Assembly (NCBI RefSeq): GCF_002119685.1 | Contig: NZ_CP021108.1 | Location: 5,332,001 to 5,396,000, forward strand | Direction of reading: 5' to 3' | Source: Bordetella genomosp. 8 | GTDB taxonomy: Bacteria; Pseudomonadota; Gammaproteobacteria; Burkholderiales; Burkholderiaceae_B | Length of the DNA: 64,000 nucleotides | Shown: positions 42,680-51,612 of the stretch, piece by piece | How the letters are laid out: every line of letters begins with the position of its first letter | How positions within the stretch are numbered: position 1 is the stretch's first letter | The notes under the pieces: model-generated | Databases searched by the model: none | What the model was told of the DNA's origin: nothing | What the model saw: only the letters and a program-made list of their open reading frames with translations | Translations under genes and position numbers: made by a program

Positions 42680-44169
42680 ACGGCGACCCGACTTTCCTGA
42701 CCATCGCGCAGGCCAGCCGCATGATCGCGGACAAGACACTGTCGCCGGTGGAGCTGACGCAGGCCTGCCTGTCCCGCATGGAAGCGGTGGACGCCGCCTT
42801 GTGCAGCTTCATCACCCCCACGCCGGAGCTGGCCCTGGCACAGGCGCGCGCCGCCGAAGCGGAAATCGCACGTGACGGCCCGCGCGGACCCTTGCACGGC
42901 ATCCCCTACTCGCTGAAGGACATCTACGAAACGGCCGGCATCCGCACTACCGGGCAATCCCGCGTGCTGGCCGACTACGTGCCAACGCAAGACTGCCCCG
43001 CGCAACAAGCCCTGCAAGCGGCGGGCGGCGTGCTGCTGGGCAAGACCACCACCTGGGAATTCGCCCACGGCGGCCCCTCCTGGGACGTGGTGGCGCCCCC
43101 CGCCCACAATCCCTGGAACACCGCCCGCCATCCGGCCGGTTCTTCCTCCGGATCCGGCGCGGCCATCGCCGCGGGCCTTTGTCCGGCCAGCATGGGATCC
43201 GATACCGGCGGATCCATACGCATGCCGGCCGCGGCATGCGGCATCTCCGGCATCAAGCCCACGTATGGCCGCGTCAGCCGGCGCGGCGTGCTGCCGAACT
43301 CCTTCAGCCACGATCACACGGGCCCGATGGCCTGGACCTCGGAGGACCTGGCCATCCTGCTGGGCGTCGTCGCTGGCCATGATCCGCTCGATCCCGGCAG
43401 TGCCCGTCATCCCGTGCCCGACTATCGCGCCGCGCTGAACGGCGACCTGCGCGGCCTGAAGATAGGGGTGCCATGGGCCTGGATGGAAGCAGAAGCGCCG
43501 ATCTCTCCGGGCTCTCGGCAGGCGCTGGACCACGCCCTGGACGTCCTGCGCGGCCTGGGCGCCATCGTGCAGCCCATTACGCTGCCCTCCCTGCTGGCCT
43601 ACAACGATTGCAAGCGCGTGATCGCCATGGCCGAGCTGTTCTCGATCCACCAGCACACGCTGCGCAACGCGCCCGACCTGCTGGGCGCCAGCTTGCGCTA
43701 CCGCATCATCGGCGGCGCGCTGCTGCGCGCCGAAGACTATGTGCAGGCGATGCGCATGCGCGCGGAACTCGCGGCTGCCATGCAGGCGGCATTCGAACAG
43801 GTAGACCTGATCGTCACGCATTGCGCCGAGCCGGCCGGCAAGCTGGAGCCCACGTCGCCGCACTGGATGTTCAGCCAGCCGAACTACACGACACCCTTCA
43901 ACTCCGCCGGTAATCCGGCCCTGTCGGTCTGCAACGGCTTCGATGCCGACGGCATGCCGTATTCGCTGCAGATCGCCGGCCGGCTTTTCGATGAAGCCAC
44001 CGTGCTGCGCGCCGGCGATGCCTACGAAAAGGCAACCGCCTGGCGCTCGCGGCGGCCGGACATCGCGGCACTTGCCGCCGAAGCCGCCAGCCGCCGGGGC
44101 GACGGCGCGGCACCGGCGGACGCCCGCCCAGGCGCGCGCCCCATCGCGACGAGTCCCGCGACGGCCTAG
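42676..44169 (+). CDS. Amidase signature family hydrolase, AtzE-like
   Basis: 497 residues. The complete triad is Lys81 (YSLKDIYE), cis-Ser156 (AGSSSGSG) and nucleophile Ser180 (DTGGSIRMPA). Overall layout resembles GatA/AtzE, the latter hydrolysing 1-carboxybiuret in s-triazine breakdown together with AtzG. The preceding small gene is the probable partner. The last 30 or so residues (Ala/Pro/Arg-rich) are low complexity. It lies 83 bp before the binding-protein gene of an ABC importer, which probably delivers its substrate. Confidence 0.9.
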   Translation: MNGDPTFLTIAQASRMIADKTLSPVELTQACLSRMEAVDAALCSFITPTPELALAQARAAEAEIARDGPRGPLHGIPYSLKDIYETAGIRTTGQSRVLADYVPTQDCPAQQALQAAGGVLLGKTTTWEFAHGGPSWDVVAPPAHNPWNTARHPAGSSSGSGAAIAAGLCPASMGSDTGGSIRMPAAACGISGIKPTYGRVSRRGVLPNSFSHDHTGPMAWTSEDLAILLGVVAGHDPLDPGSARHPVPDYRAALNGDLRGLKIGVPWAWMEAEAPISPGSRQALDHALDVLRGLGAIVQPITLPSLLAYNDCKRVIAMAELFSIHQHTLRNAPDLLGASLRYRIIGGALLRAEDYVQAMRMRAELAAAMQAAFEQVDLIVTHCAEPAGKLEPTSPHWMFSQPNYTTPFNSAGNPALSVCNGFDADGMPYSLQIAGRLFDEATVLRAGDAYEKATAWRSRRPDIAALAAEAASRRGDGAAPADARPGARPIATSPATA

Positions 44170-44252
44170 GACTCGCGGTTTCTTTCGCGCTGTATCGCTT
44201 CCATGCCGGCCGCCCAAGGGCGACGGTGCGAATCACCCATCGGAGATACGCC

Positions 44253-45857
44253 TTGGTACTGAAGAAGTTCGCGGCCCCGCTCATCGCCGCCTCCCTCGCC
44301 CTTTCCGCCATCGCCACGGCTCGCGCCGAAATGGTGCTGCGCGTCGCCACCACCATGTCCGATATCCCGTTGACCACGGGCCAGCCCAGCCAGGGCGGCG
44401 AAGGCATGCGCTTCATCGGCTTCACGCTGTACGACGCGCTGATCCGCTGGGACCTGTCCAAGGCCGACCAGCCCGCCAAGCTCGTGCCGGGCCTGGCGAC
44501 GTCCTGGTCCGTCGACGACGCCACCCACACCAAATGGACCTTCAAGCTCAGGCCCAACGTCAAGTTCCATGACGGTTCGGCCTTCGACGCCGATGCGGTG
44601 GTCTGGAACCTGGACAAGCTGCTCAAGCGCGACGCGCCGCAGTTCGACCAGGCACAGGCCACGCAGGCCAGCCAGTACGTGTCGGGTGTCGCCTCCTACC
44701 GTGTCGTCGATCCCATGACGGTGGAAATCACGACCAAGTATGCCGACGCGGTATTCCCCTACCTGATCGCCGATGTGATGATCTCCAGCCCCGCGCGCTA
44801 CAAGGAGATGGGCGGCGATTGGACCAAGGTGGCGCAGCGCCCATCCGGCACCGGACCGTGGATGCTGGACAAGCTGGTGCCGCGCGAACGCGCGGAGCTG
44901 ATACGCAACCCGAACTACTGGGATCCGCAGCGTGTGCCCAAATCCGACCGCATGGTGCTGCTGACCATGCCGGATCCCAATACGCGCGTCGCCGCGCTTC
45001 TGTCGCGCCAGGTGGATTGGGTGGAAGCGCCACCCCCCGATACGATCCCGCGCCTGAAGCAGGCGGGCATGCAGATCGTCACCAACATCTATCCCCACAA
45101 CTGGCCGTACCAGCTCAGCTATTCGGAGGGATCGCCCTTCCGCGACATCCGCATCCGCAAGGCCGCCAACCTGGCGATCGACCGCCAGGGCCTGGTGGAA
45201 TTCCTGGGCGGCACCGCCATCCCGTCCGAGGGCATGGTCGACCCCAAGCATCCCTGGTTCGGCCAGCCGCACTTCAAGATCCGCTACGACCCCGACGAGG
45301 CGCGGCGCCTGATGAAGGAAGCCGGGTATAGCCCACAGCATCCCCTGCATGTGAAGTTCGCGATTTCGACGTCGGGGTCCGGCCAGATGCAGCCGCTGCC
45401 CATGAACGAGTTCGTGCAGGAGAACCTCAAGGCCGTCGGCTTCGACGTCGAACTCGAAGTCATGGAGTGGGAGGCCCTGCGCGCGCGCCGCCGCGCCGGC
45501 TCCGACGCACCGGAAAACAAGGGCGTGGACGGCATCAACAACAGCTTCGGCTACTGGGATCCCGACATCGGCCTGATCGGCACGTCCTGGTCGAAGATGA
45601 AGCCACCGGCCGGCTACAACTGGGGCGGTTTCAGCGACAAGGAAGCCGACGAACTCGCCGCGAAAGCCAAGGTGGAGTTCGACCCCAAGAAGCAGGATGC
45701 CATCCTGGCCCAGCTGCATACCCGCATCGTCGACCAGGCGATGTGGATATGGGTGGTCCACGACCTGAATCCGCGCGCGCTGGCGCCCAACGTGAAGGGC
45801 TTCGTGCAGGCCCAGAGCTGGTTCCAGGACCTGACGCCCGTCTACCTGCAACAGTGA
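44253..45857 (+). CDS. ABC transporter periplasmic substrate-binding protein, family 5
   Basis: About 534 residues. The start is probably TTG 44253, 7 nt after GGAG; no ATG suits, and GTG 44226 lacks a ribosome site. This start gives a clean signal peptide (LKKFAAPLIAASLALSAIAT, cleaved near ARAE). SBP_bac_5 motifs include VKFHDGSAFDADAVVWNLD and GTGPWMLDKLVPRE. It should bind the solute that the three local amidases degrade. Confidence 0.9.
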   Translation: MVLKKFAAPLIAASLALSAIATARAEMVLRVATTMSDIPLTTGQPSQGGEGMRFIGFTLYDALIRWDLSKADQPAKLVPGLATSWSVDDATHTKWTFKLRPNVKFHDGSAFDADAVVWNLDKLLKRDAPQFDQAQATQASQYVSGVASYRVVDPMTVEITTKYADAVFPYLIADVMISSPARYKEMGGDWTKVAQRPSGTGPWMLDKLVPRERAELIRNPNYWDPQRVPKSDRMVLLTMPDPNTRVAALLSRQVDWVEAPPPDTIPRLKQAGMQIVTNIYPHNWPYQLSYSEGSPFRDIRIRKAANLAIDRQGLVEFLGGTAIPSEGMVDPKHPWFGQPHFKIRYDPDEARRLMKEAGYSPQHPLHVKFAISTSGSGQMQPLPMNEFVQENLKAVGFDVELEVMEWEALRARRRAGSDAPENKGVDGINNSFGYWDPDIGLIGTSWSKMKPPAGYNWGGFSDKEADELAAKAKVEFDPKKQDAILAQLHTRIVDQAMWIWVVHDLNPRALAPNVKGFVQAQSWFQDLTPVYLQQ

Positions 45858-45896
45858 ATCCCGCGGCGCCCGCGCCGCGCAACGGAGGATCGCGCC

Positions 45897-46820
45897 ATGC
45901 TGCGTTACGTGCTTCGCCGTCTGCTCTATACCTTGCCCATCGCCATCGGCGTCTCGCTGGTCTGCTTCGCGCTCGTGCACCTGGCCCCCGGCGACCCGAT
46001 CAGCGCGGTGCTGCCGGAGAACGCCTCGCCGGCGGTGATCCAGGAGGTCCGGGCAGCCTACGGCTTCGACAAGCCGCTGCCCGCGCAGTATTTCATCTGG
46101 CTCAAGCGGGTGCTCACCGGCGACCTGGGCACGTCGATCAAGACGGGACGGCCCGTGCTGTGGGAAATCGTGCCGGCCATCCGCAACTCCATGCTGCTGG
46201 CGGCCGCGGCCATCGCCCTGGCCTTCGCGGGCGGCTGCCTGCTCGGCACGCTGGCCGGCTACACGCGGCGTCCCACGGTGGATCGCGCGGTGACGGCGCT
46301 GGCGGTGACCGGCGTGTCGCTGCCGCACTATTGGCTGGGCATGGTGCTGATCGTGTTGTTCTCCGTACAGCTGCGGCTGCTGCCGGCCACCGGGATGGGC
46401 GCGCCGGATATCGCTCACCTGATCCTGCCGGCGGTCACGCTGGCCGTCATTCCCATGGGCATCCTGGCCCGGTCGGTGCGTGCGTCGGTGGGCGAGATAC
46501 GCAGGCAGGAATTCGTCCAGACGCTGTACGCCAAGGGCCTGGGCGGCGGGCAGGTACTGGCGCACGTGGCCAAGAATGCCGCGCCCGCCGTGATGGCCGT
46601 CATGGGGCTGCAGTTCGCGCAGATGCTGGGCGGCTCCATCCTGGTGGAGACGGTCTTCGCCTGGCCCGGCACGGGCTTCCTGCTGAACGCCGCGATCTTC
46701 ACGCGCGACCTTCCCATCCTGCAGGGGACCATCCTGGTGCTGGCGATGCTCTTCGTCTTCACCAACCTGATCGTGGACATGCTGCAGATGCTGGTCGATC
46801 CGCGCGTCAAGCGCGCTTGA
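45897..46820 (+). CDS. ABC transporter permease, DppB/OppB type
   Basis: 307 residues beginning MLRYVLRRLLYTLPIAIGVS, with HLAPGDPISAVLPENAS and the EAA-loop region FVQTLYAKGLGGGQVL. The C-terminal DMLQMLVDPRVKRA end is typical. GGAGGAT precedes the ATG. It pairs with the DppC-type protein encoded 13 bp downstream. Confidence 0.93.
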   Translation: MLRYVLRRLLYTLPIAIGVSLVCFALVHLAPGDPISAVLPENASPAVIQEVRAAYGFDKPLPAQYFIWLKRVLTGDLGTSIKTGRPVLWEIVPAIRNSMLLAAAAIALAFAGGCLLGTLAGYTRRPTVDRAVTALAVTGVSLPHYWLGMVLIVLFSVQLRLLPATGMGAPDIAHLILPAVTLAVIPMGILARSVRASVGEIRRQEFVQTLYAKGLGGGQVLAHVAKNAAPAVMAVMGLQFAQMLGGSILVETVFAWPGTGFLLNAAIFTRDLPILQGTILVLAMLFVFTNLIVDMLQMLVDPRVKRA

Positions 46821-46833
46821 AAGAGGCCCCACG

Positions 46834-47745
46834 ATGAGCCAGAACATAGCTTCCCTGCCCAACGTTCCCGCCGCCATGGCCGCGCGGCCCGCTTTCCGGC
46901 GCACCAGCCGGGGGTATTGGCACGGGGTGGCGCGGCGCCTGTCGCGCGATCCCATCGCCATCGGCTGTGCCGTGATCCTGTTGGTCATCGTCGCGCTGGC
47001 GATCGCCGCCCCATGGCTGGGGCTGGACGATCCCTACAAAATGAGCATGATCCGCCGGCTGAAGCCGCCCGGCTACCAGGGCCACTGGCTGGGCACCGAC
47101 GAGCTGGGTCGGGACATGCTGGCGCGCCTGGTCTACGGCGGCAGGCTTTCCCTGTTCAGCGGCTTCGTGCCCGTCCTGCTGGCCACCTTCGTGGGCGGCA
47201 CGCTGGGCATCGCGGCGGGCTACGCGGGCGGCAGGTGGAACATGGTGATCATGCGGCTGATCGACGTGTTCTACGCCTTCCCGTCCGTACTGCTGGCGGT
47301 GGCGATATCCGGCGCGCTGGGCGCCGGGCTGGCGAACAGCATCGTGTCGCTGACGCTGGTGTTCATCCCGCCCATCGCGCGCATCGCGGAAAGCGTGACG
47401 ACGCAGGTTCGCGAACAGGACTTCGTCGACGCGGCACGCGCCACGGGCGCATCCGGACTGCGCATCGTGCGCGCCCACGTGCTGGCCAATGTGATCGGCC
47501 CCATCCTGGTCTATGCGTCCAGCCTGATCAGCGTCAGCATCGTCATCGCATCGGGACTGAGCTTCCTGGGGCTGGGCGTAAGCCCGCCCAACGCCGAGTG
47601 GGGACTGATGCTGAACACGCTGCGGCAGGCCATCTACGTCAGTCCGCTGATCGCCATCCTGCCCGGCATCATGATCTTCCTGACCTCCATGTGCTTCAAC
47701 CTGATGAGCGATGGCCTGCGCAGCGCCATGGACGTCAAGGCCTGA
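46834..47745 (+). CDS. ABC transporter permease, DppC/OppC type
   Basis: 303 residues with a 30-residue cytoplasmic start, a first membrane segment near residues 43-65, the hallmark HWLGTDELGRDMLAR and the EAA region FVDAARATGASGLRIV. The C-terminus LMSDGLRSAMDVKA is family-typical. It is the second half of the channel for the amidase-linked importer. Confidence 0.93.
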   Translation: MSQNIASLPNVPAAMAARPAFRRTSRGYWHGVARRLSRDPIAIGCAVILLVIVALAIAAPWLGLDDPYKMSMIRRLKPPGYQGHWLGTDELGRDMLARLVYGGRLSLFSGFVPVLLATFVGGTLGIAAGYAGGRWNMVIMRLIDVFYAFPSVLLAVAISGALGAGLANSIVSLTLVFIPPIARIAESVTTQVREQDFVDAARATGASGLRIVRAHVLANVIGPILVYASSLISVSIVIASGLSFLGLGVSPPNAEWGLMLNTLRQAIYVSPLIAILPGIMIFLTSMCFNLMSDGLRSAMDVKA

Positions 47746-47757
47746 GGAGCAAGCGCC

Positions 47758-48894
47758 ATGTTCGCACGCCTGAAAACCCCTGCCCGCACCGCCGCCCAGG
47801 CCGGCGACGCCCTGCGCCTGCTGGACCGGCAACCTGACAGCCGCGATCGCGGCGGTCCGGCCCAGCCCATGCTGATCGTCGAGGACCTGAAAAAACACTT
47901 CGACGCGGGCAGGCCGGCCCTGGGTGCGCCGCGCACGGTCGTGCGCGCCGTCGACGGCGTCAGCTTCCAGGTCGCCAAGGGCGAAACGGTCGGCATCGTC
48001 GGCGAATCGGGTTGCGGCAAATCCACGACGGCGCGCCTGCTGATGCACCTGCTCAAGCCGGACGCCGGCCGCGTGATCTTCGACGGCGAAGAGGTCTCGG
48101 CCGTGGACGGCATCAGCGTGCGTGAACTGCGCACGCACATGCAGATGGTGTTCCAGGACAGCTATGCCTCCTTGAACCCGCGCCTGACCGTCGAGGACAG
48201 CATCGCGTTCGGCCCGACCGTAATCGGCATGCCAGCGGCACAGGCGCGCGCCCGCGCCCACAGCCTGCTGCGCATGGTGGGCATGGAACCGGAAAGCTAT
48301 GCGCGCCGCTATCCGCACGAGCTTTCCGGCGGACAGCGGCAGCGCGTCAATATCGCGCGCGCCCTGGCCATGGGACCGCGGGTACTGATCCTGGACGAAT
48401 CGGTGTCGGCGCTGGACAAGTCGGTCGAGGCCCAGGTCTTGAACCTGCTGCGCGAACTGAAGCGCGAACTCGGCCTGACCTACCTATTCATCTCGCACGA
48501 CCTCAACGTGGTGCAGTACATCAGCGATCGCGTGCTGGTGATGTACCTGGGCCGGGTCGTGGAATCCGGACCGGTGGCACGCATCTATACGGCGACGCGG
48601 CATCCCTATACCGCCGCGCTGCTGGCCTCGCGTCCGTCGATGGACCCGCGCAGGCGGGTGGCGAAGCCGCCGCTGTCCGGCGACCCGCCCAATCCCATCA
48701 ATCCGCCGACGGGCTGCCGCTTCCGGACCCGCTGTCCGCGCGCCCGCCAGCGCTGCGCCGAGGAAATGCCCGTGCTGGCCTTGGCGCCGGACGATGGCGG
48801 CCATCTTGCCGCCTGCCATTACCCGCTGCTTCCGGGCGAAGCGCAGGTCGATCCCGCCGCCGCCGCGGCGGACGCGTCGCGCTTGCGCGCTTGA
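47758..48894 (+). CDS. ABC transporter ATP-binding protein, DppF/OppF type
   Basis: 378 residues. Walker A GESGCGKS, signature LSGGQRQR, Walker B VLILDESVSALD (Ser in place of the common Pro after Glu) and H-loop FISHDLNVV are present. The C-terminal oligopeptide domain has GCRFRTRCPRARQRC. A 40-residue N-terminal extension before MLIVEDLKKHFD is unusual. It forms a heterodimer with the next gene product. Confidence 0.93.
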   Translation: MFARLKTPARTAAQAGDALRLLDRQPDSRDRGGPAQPMLIVEDLKKHFDAGRPALGAPRTVVRAVDGVSFQVAKGETVGIVGESGCGKSTTARLLMHLLKPDAGRVIFDGEEVSAVDGISVRELRTHMQMVFQDSYASLNPRLTVEDSIAFGPTVIGMPAAQARARAHSLLRMVGMEPESYARRYPHELSGGQRQRVNIARALAMGPRVLILDESVSALDKSVEAQVLNLLRELKRELGLTYLFISHDLNVVQYISDRVLVMYLGRVVESGPVARIYTATRHPYTAALLASRPSMDPRRRVAKPPLSGDPPNPINPPTGCRFRTRCPRARQRCAEEMPVLALAPDDGGHLAACHYPLLPGEAQVDPAAAAADASRLRA

Positions 48895-48910
48895 ACAGGA
48901 GACCGCGACC

Positions 48911-49981
48911 ATGAACACGATTGCGGCCCGCGTGGACGAACCGCTGGTGCAGGTCCGCGACCTGACGGTGCGCTTCGTCAATCGCGACATGAATGTGCCG
49001 GTGGTCAACGGCGTGTCCTTCTCGCTGCGCGAAGGAGAAGTCCTGTGCCTGCTTGGCGAATCCGGTTCCGGCAAGAGCGTCACCATGCGCGCCCTGATGC
49101 GACTGCTGCCCGACAGCGCGCAACTGGATGGTCACGTATCGATAGGCGGCCGCGACATCCTCGCCCTGCCGCGCCGCAGGCTGCCGGATATCCGCGGCTC
49201 GCTCATCTCGATGATCTTCCAGGAACCGTTGACCGCCCTGGATCCCGTCTACACCATCGGCCAGCAGATCGCGGAAGCCGTGCGCCGGCACGACAGGGTG
49301 GACCGTCGCGCCGCGATGCGCCGCGCGCTGGAGCTGCTGGAACTGGTGCAGATCCCTTCGGCGGCGCGCCGCCTGGCCGCCTATCCCCATGAACTGTCCG
49401 GCGGACTGCGGCAGCGCGCCATGATCGCGCTGGCCTTGTCATGCCGCCCGCGCCTGCTGCTGGCCGACGAGCCGACCACCGCGCTGGACGCCACCGTGCA
49501 GATCCAGGTGCTGCTGCTGTTGCGCGAACTCCAGCGCGAACTGGGCATGGCCACCATTTTCGTCACGCATGACCTGGGCGTGGCGTGCGAGGTGGCGGAC
49601 AAGGTCGCGGTGATGTATGCCGGACGCTTCGTCGAAACCGGCGCCATCGCGGATGTCATGGACCGGCCCGTCCATCCCTATACGCAAGGCCTGCTGCGCT
49701 CCACCGTGCATGGTGGCATGCGCGAAAGCGAGCTGGTACCGATACCTGGCGCGCCACCCGACCTGGCCAGCCTGCCACCGGGCTGCTGCTTCGCGCCGCG
49801 CTGCGCGCTGCATCAACCCGAATGCGATGCCGGCGTGCCCGCGCTGCGCGAGCCGGTCGGCCTGGATGGCGGACTGCTGGCGATGCCGGGCAGCGGCCAC
49901 GCCGCCCGTTGCATCCGCGCCGCCCCCTTCGCGGCGCCACGCACGCCCCGATCCATTCCCTGCAGGAGTATCCCCGCATGA
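48911..49981 (+). CDS. ABC transporter ATP-binding protein, DppD/OppD type
   Basis: 356 residues from ATG 48911. Walker A GESGSGKS, signature LSGGLRQR, Walker [13 protein letters not shown] and H-loop FVTHDLGVA are visible, with the C-terminal GCCFAPRCALHQPEC cluster-like segment. The order DppF then DppD is the reverse of the first importer (4422-6523). Its stop overlaps the start of the next amidase by 4 bp. Confidence 0.93.
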   Translation: MNTIAARVDEPLVQVRDLTVRFVNRDMNVPVVNGVSFSLREGEVLCLLGESGSGKSVTMRALMRLLPDSAQLDGHVSIGGRDILALPRRRLPDIRGSLISMIFQEPLTALDPVYTIGQQIAEAVRRHDRVDRRAAMRRALELLELVQIPSAARRLAAYPHELSGGLRQRAMIALALSCRPRLLLADEPTTALDATVQIQVLLLLRELQRELGMATIFVTHDLGVACEVADKVAVMYAGRFVETGAIADVMDRPVHPYTQGLLRSTVHGGMRESELVPIPGAPPDLASLPPGCCFAPRCALHQPECDAGVPALREPVGLDGGLLAMPGSGHAARCIRAAPFAAPRTPRSIPCRSIPA

Positions 49982-51381
49982 GTGCCGAACTGTGTTTCCT
50001 TTCCGTAGGCGAGGCATCCCGCCTGCTGCAATCGCGCAAGCTGTCGCCGGTGGAGCTGGTCGATGCCTTCCTGGCGCGCATCGACGAAGTGGACGACCGC
50101 GTGCACAGCTATCTGCTGGTCATGGCCGATGAAGCGCGCGCGGCGGCCCGCGCGGCCGAGCAGGACATCATGGCGGGCCGCTGGCGCGGTCCCCTGCATG
50201 GCATTCCCTACGCGGTCAAGGACAACTACTACACGCGCGGTGTGCGGACCTGCGCCGGGTCGCGCCTGCTGCTGGACCACGTGCCGGACTACGATGCGGC
50301 CGCCATCGAACGCCTGGGCGAAGCCGGCGCCATCTTGCTGGGCAAGCTGAATACCTGGGAATATGGCACCGGCACGGGCGCGGTCCACTTCGACCTGCCC
50401 TTCGAGCCGGCTCGCAATCCCTGGAATACCGCGCACTTCACCGGCGGCTCCTCGACGGGCGCGGGTGCGGCGGTCGCCGCGGGCACCGCCATGGCCGCGC
50501 TGGGATCGGACACCGGCGGGTCCGTGCGGCTGCCCGCCGCGGCCTGCGGGCTGCAGGGCATGAAGGCGACCTATGGCCGCATCAGCCGCCATGGCATCCT
50601 GCCCAACTGCTACAGCCTCGATGTGCCCGGCCCCCTGACCTGGACCGTCGAAGACAGCGCGCTGCTGATGCGCGCCATGGCGGGCCACGATGCCCGCGAC
50701 CCCGCCAGCGCGCGCCGGCCCGTCCCGGACTACATGGCCGGCCTGCAGGCCGGCGTGAACGGCATGACGATAGGCATCGTTCGCGACCTCGGCCGCGAAG
50801 GCGAGCGCATCGACGCGGCCAACCGCGACGCCCTGGAAGACATGGCCCGCGTCCTGGCCGACGAAGGCGCGCACATCGTCGACGTCGTGCTGCCGGCTTC
50901 GGTGACCGACTATCGCCGCGCGTGCAGCGTGATCAACTGGACGGAGTCGCTTTCCATCCATGAGAACGACTTCATGACGCGCGCCACGGAAATGGGCCAG
51001 GCCCTGCGCGACAAGATGATGAGCGGCTTCATGACGCGCGCCGTCGACTACGTCGCCGCGCAACGCCGGCGCCGTGAACTGGCCAGCGCCACCGACGCGC
51101 TGATCTGCAGCGTCGACGCGCTGATCCTGCCTTGCGCCTTCCATACAGCCCCGGCCATCGAGGACTTCGACCGCGTCAGGGACTTCACCGTCGACACCGC
51201 TTGCACGCCGTTCAACATGTCGGGCCATCCCGCCATGGCGGTGTGCACCGGTTTCGACCAACACGGCCTGCCGACCAATGCGCAGATCGCCGGCCGCTAT
51301 TTCGACGAAGCCACGGTCTTGCGCGTTGCCTGCGCCTACGAGCGCGCCACGCCCTGGCGCGCTCGCCGCCCCTCTCTCTGA
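49978..51381 (+). CDS. Amidase signature family hydrolase
   Basis: 467 residues. Triad Lys81 (YAVKDNYY), Ser158 (GGSSTGAG) and Ser182 (DTGGSVRLPA). ATGA overlap with the ATPase gene fixes the start. It resembles the amidase at 42676 in length and motif spacing but is clearly diverged, so it probably handles a second amide bond or a related substrate. It is followed 15 bp later by a small AtzG-like gene. Confidence 0.9.
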   Translation: MSAELCFLSVGEASRLLQSRKLSPVELVDAFLARIDEVDDRVHSYLLVMADEARAAARAAEQDIMAGRWRGPLHGIPYAVKDNYYTRGVRTCAGSRLLLDHVPDYDAAAIERLGEAGAILLGKLNTWEYGTGTGAVHFDLPFEPARNPWNTAHFTGGSSTGAGAAVAAGTAMAALGSDTGGSVRLPAAACGLQGMKATYGRISRHGILPNCYSLDVPGPLTWTVEDSALLMRAMAGHDARDPASARRPVPDYMAGLQAGVNGMTIGIVRDLGREGERIDAANRDALEDMARVLADEGAHIVDVVLPASVTDYRRACSVINWTESLSIHENDFMTRATEMGQALRDKMMSGFMTRAVDYVAAQRRRRELASATDALICSVDALILPCAFHTAPAIEDFDRVRDFTVDTACTPFNMSGHPAMAVCTGFDQHGLPTNAQIAGRYFDEATVLRVACAYERATPWRARRPSL

Positions 51382-51396
51382 TCCCTGGAAATAGCC

Positions 51397-51612
51397 ATGA
51401 ATCCAACCCCCCTATGGAGCGCCGCCGACATCCAGGCGCACTGCCAGCGCTACGGCCTGCAGTTGCCGGAACCGCTCATGCGGCGCATGCAGGAACTATC
51501 CACCGACGTATCGCTGGCCGGCATGGGCATCGCCCGCATGCCGGCGAAAGACCGCGAGCCGGCACTGGTCTTCGACCTTCCCGCCGCGGCCATCCACCGT
51601 GAGGAAACATGA
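51397..51612 (+). CDS. Small AtzG/GatC-like protein (amidase partner)
   Basis: 71 residues: a helical N-terminal half (AADIQAHCQRYGLQLPEPLM, RRMQELSTDV) and an extended tail (EPALVFDLPAAAIHREE), the layout of AtzG/GatC-like chaperone subunits. The stop overlaps the following amidase start by 4 bp. It is the second such partner in this locus, each preceding an amidase gene directly. Confidence 0.7.
   Translation: MNPTPLWSAADIQAHCQRYGLQLPEPLMRRMQELSTDVSLAGMGIARMPAKDREPALVFDLPAAAIHREET

Noticed and set aside
44166..46988. A 940-residue open frame on the minus strand across the binding-protein and permease genes
   Set aside because: It is a His/Gln/Arg-rich antisense shadow of well-supported plus-strand ABC genes, with no recognisable domain. 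The frames at 707-2476, 2256-4433 and 61457-63595 are the same kind of artefact.
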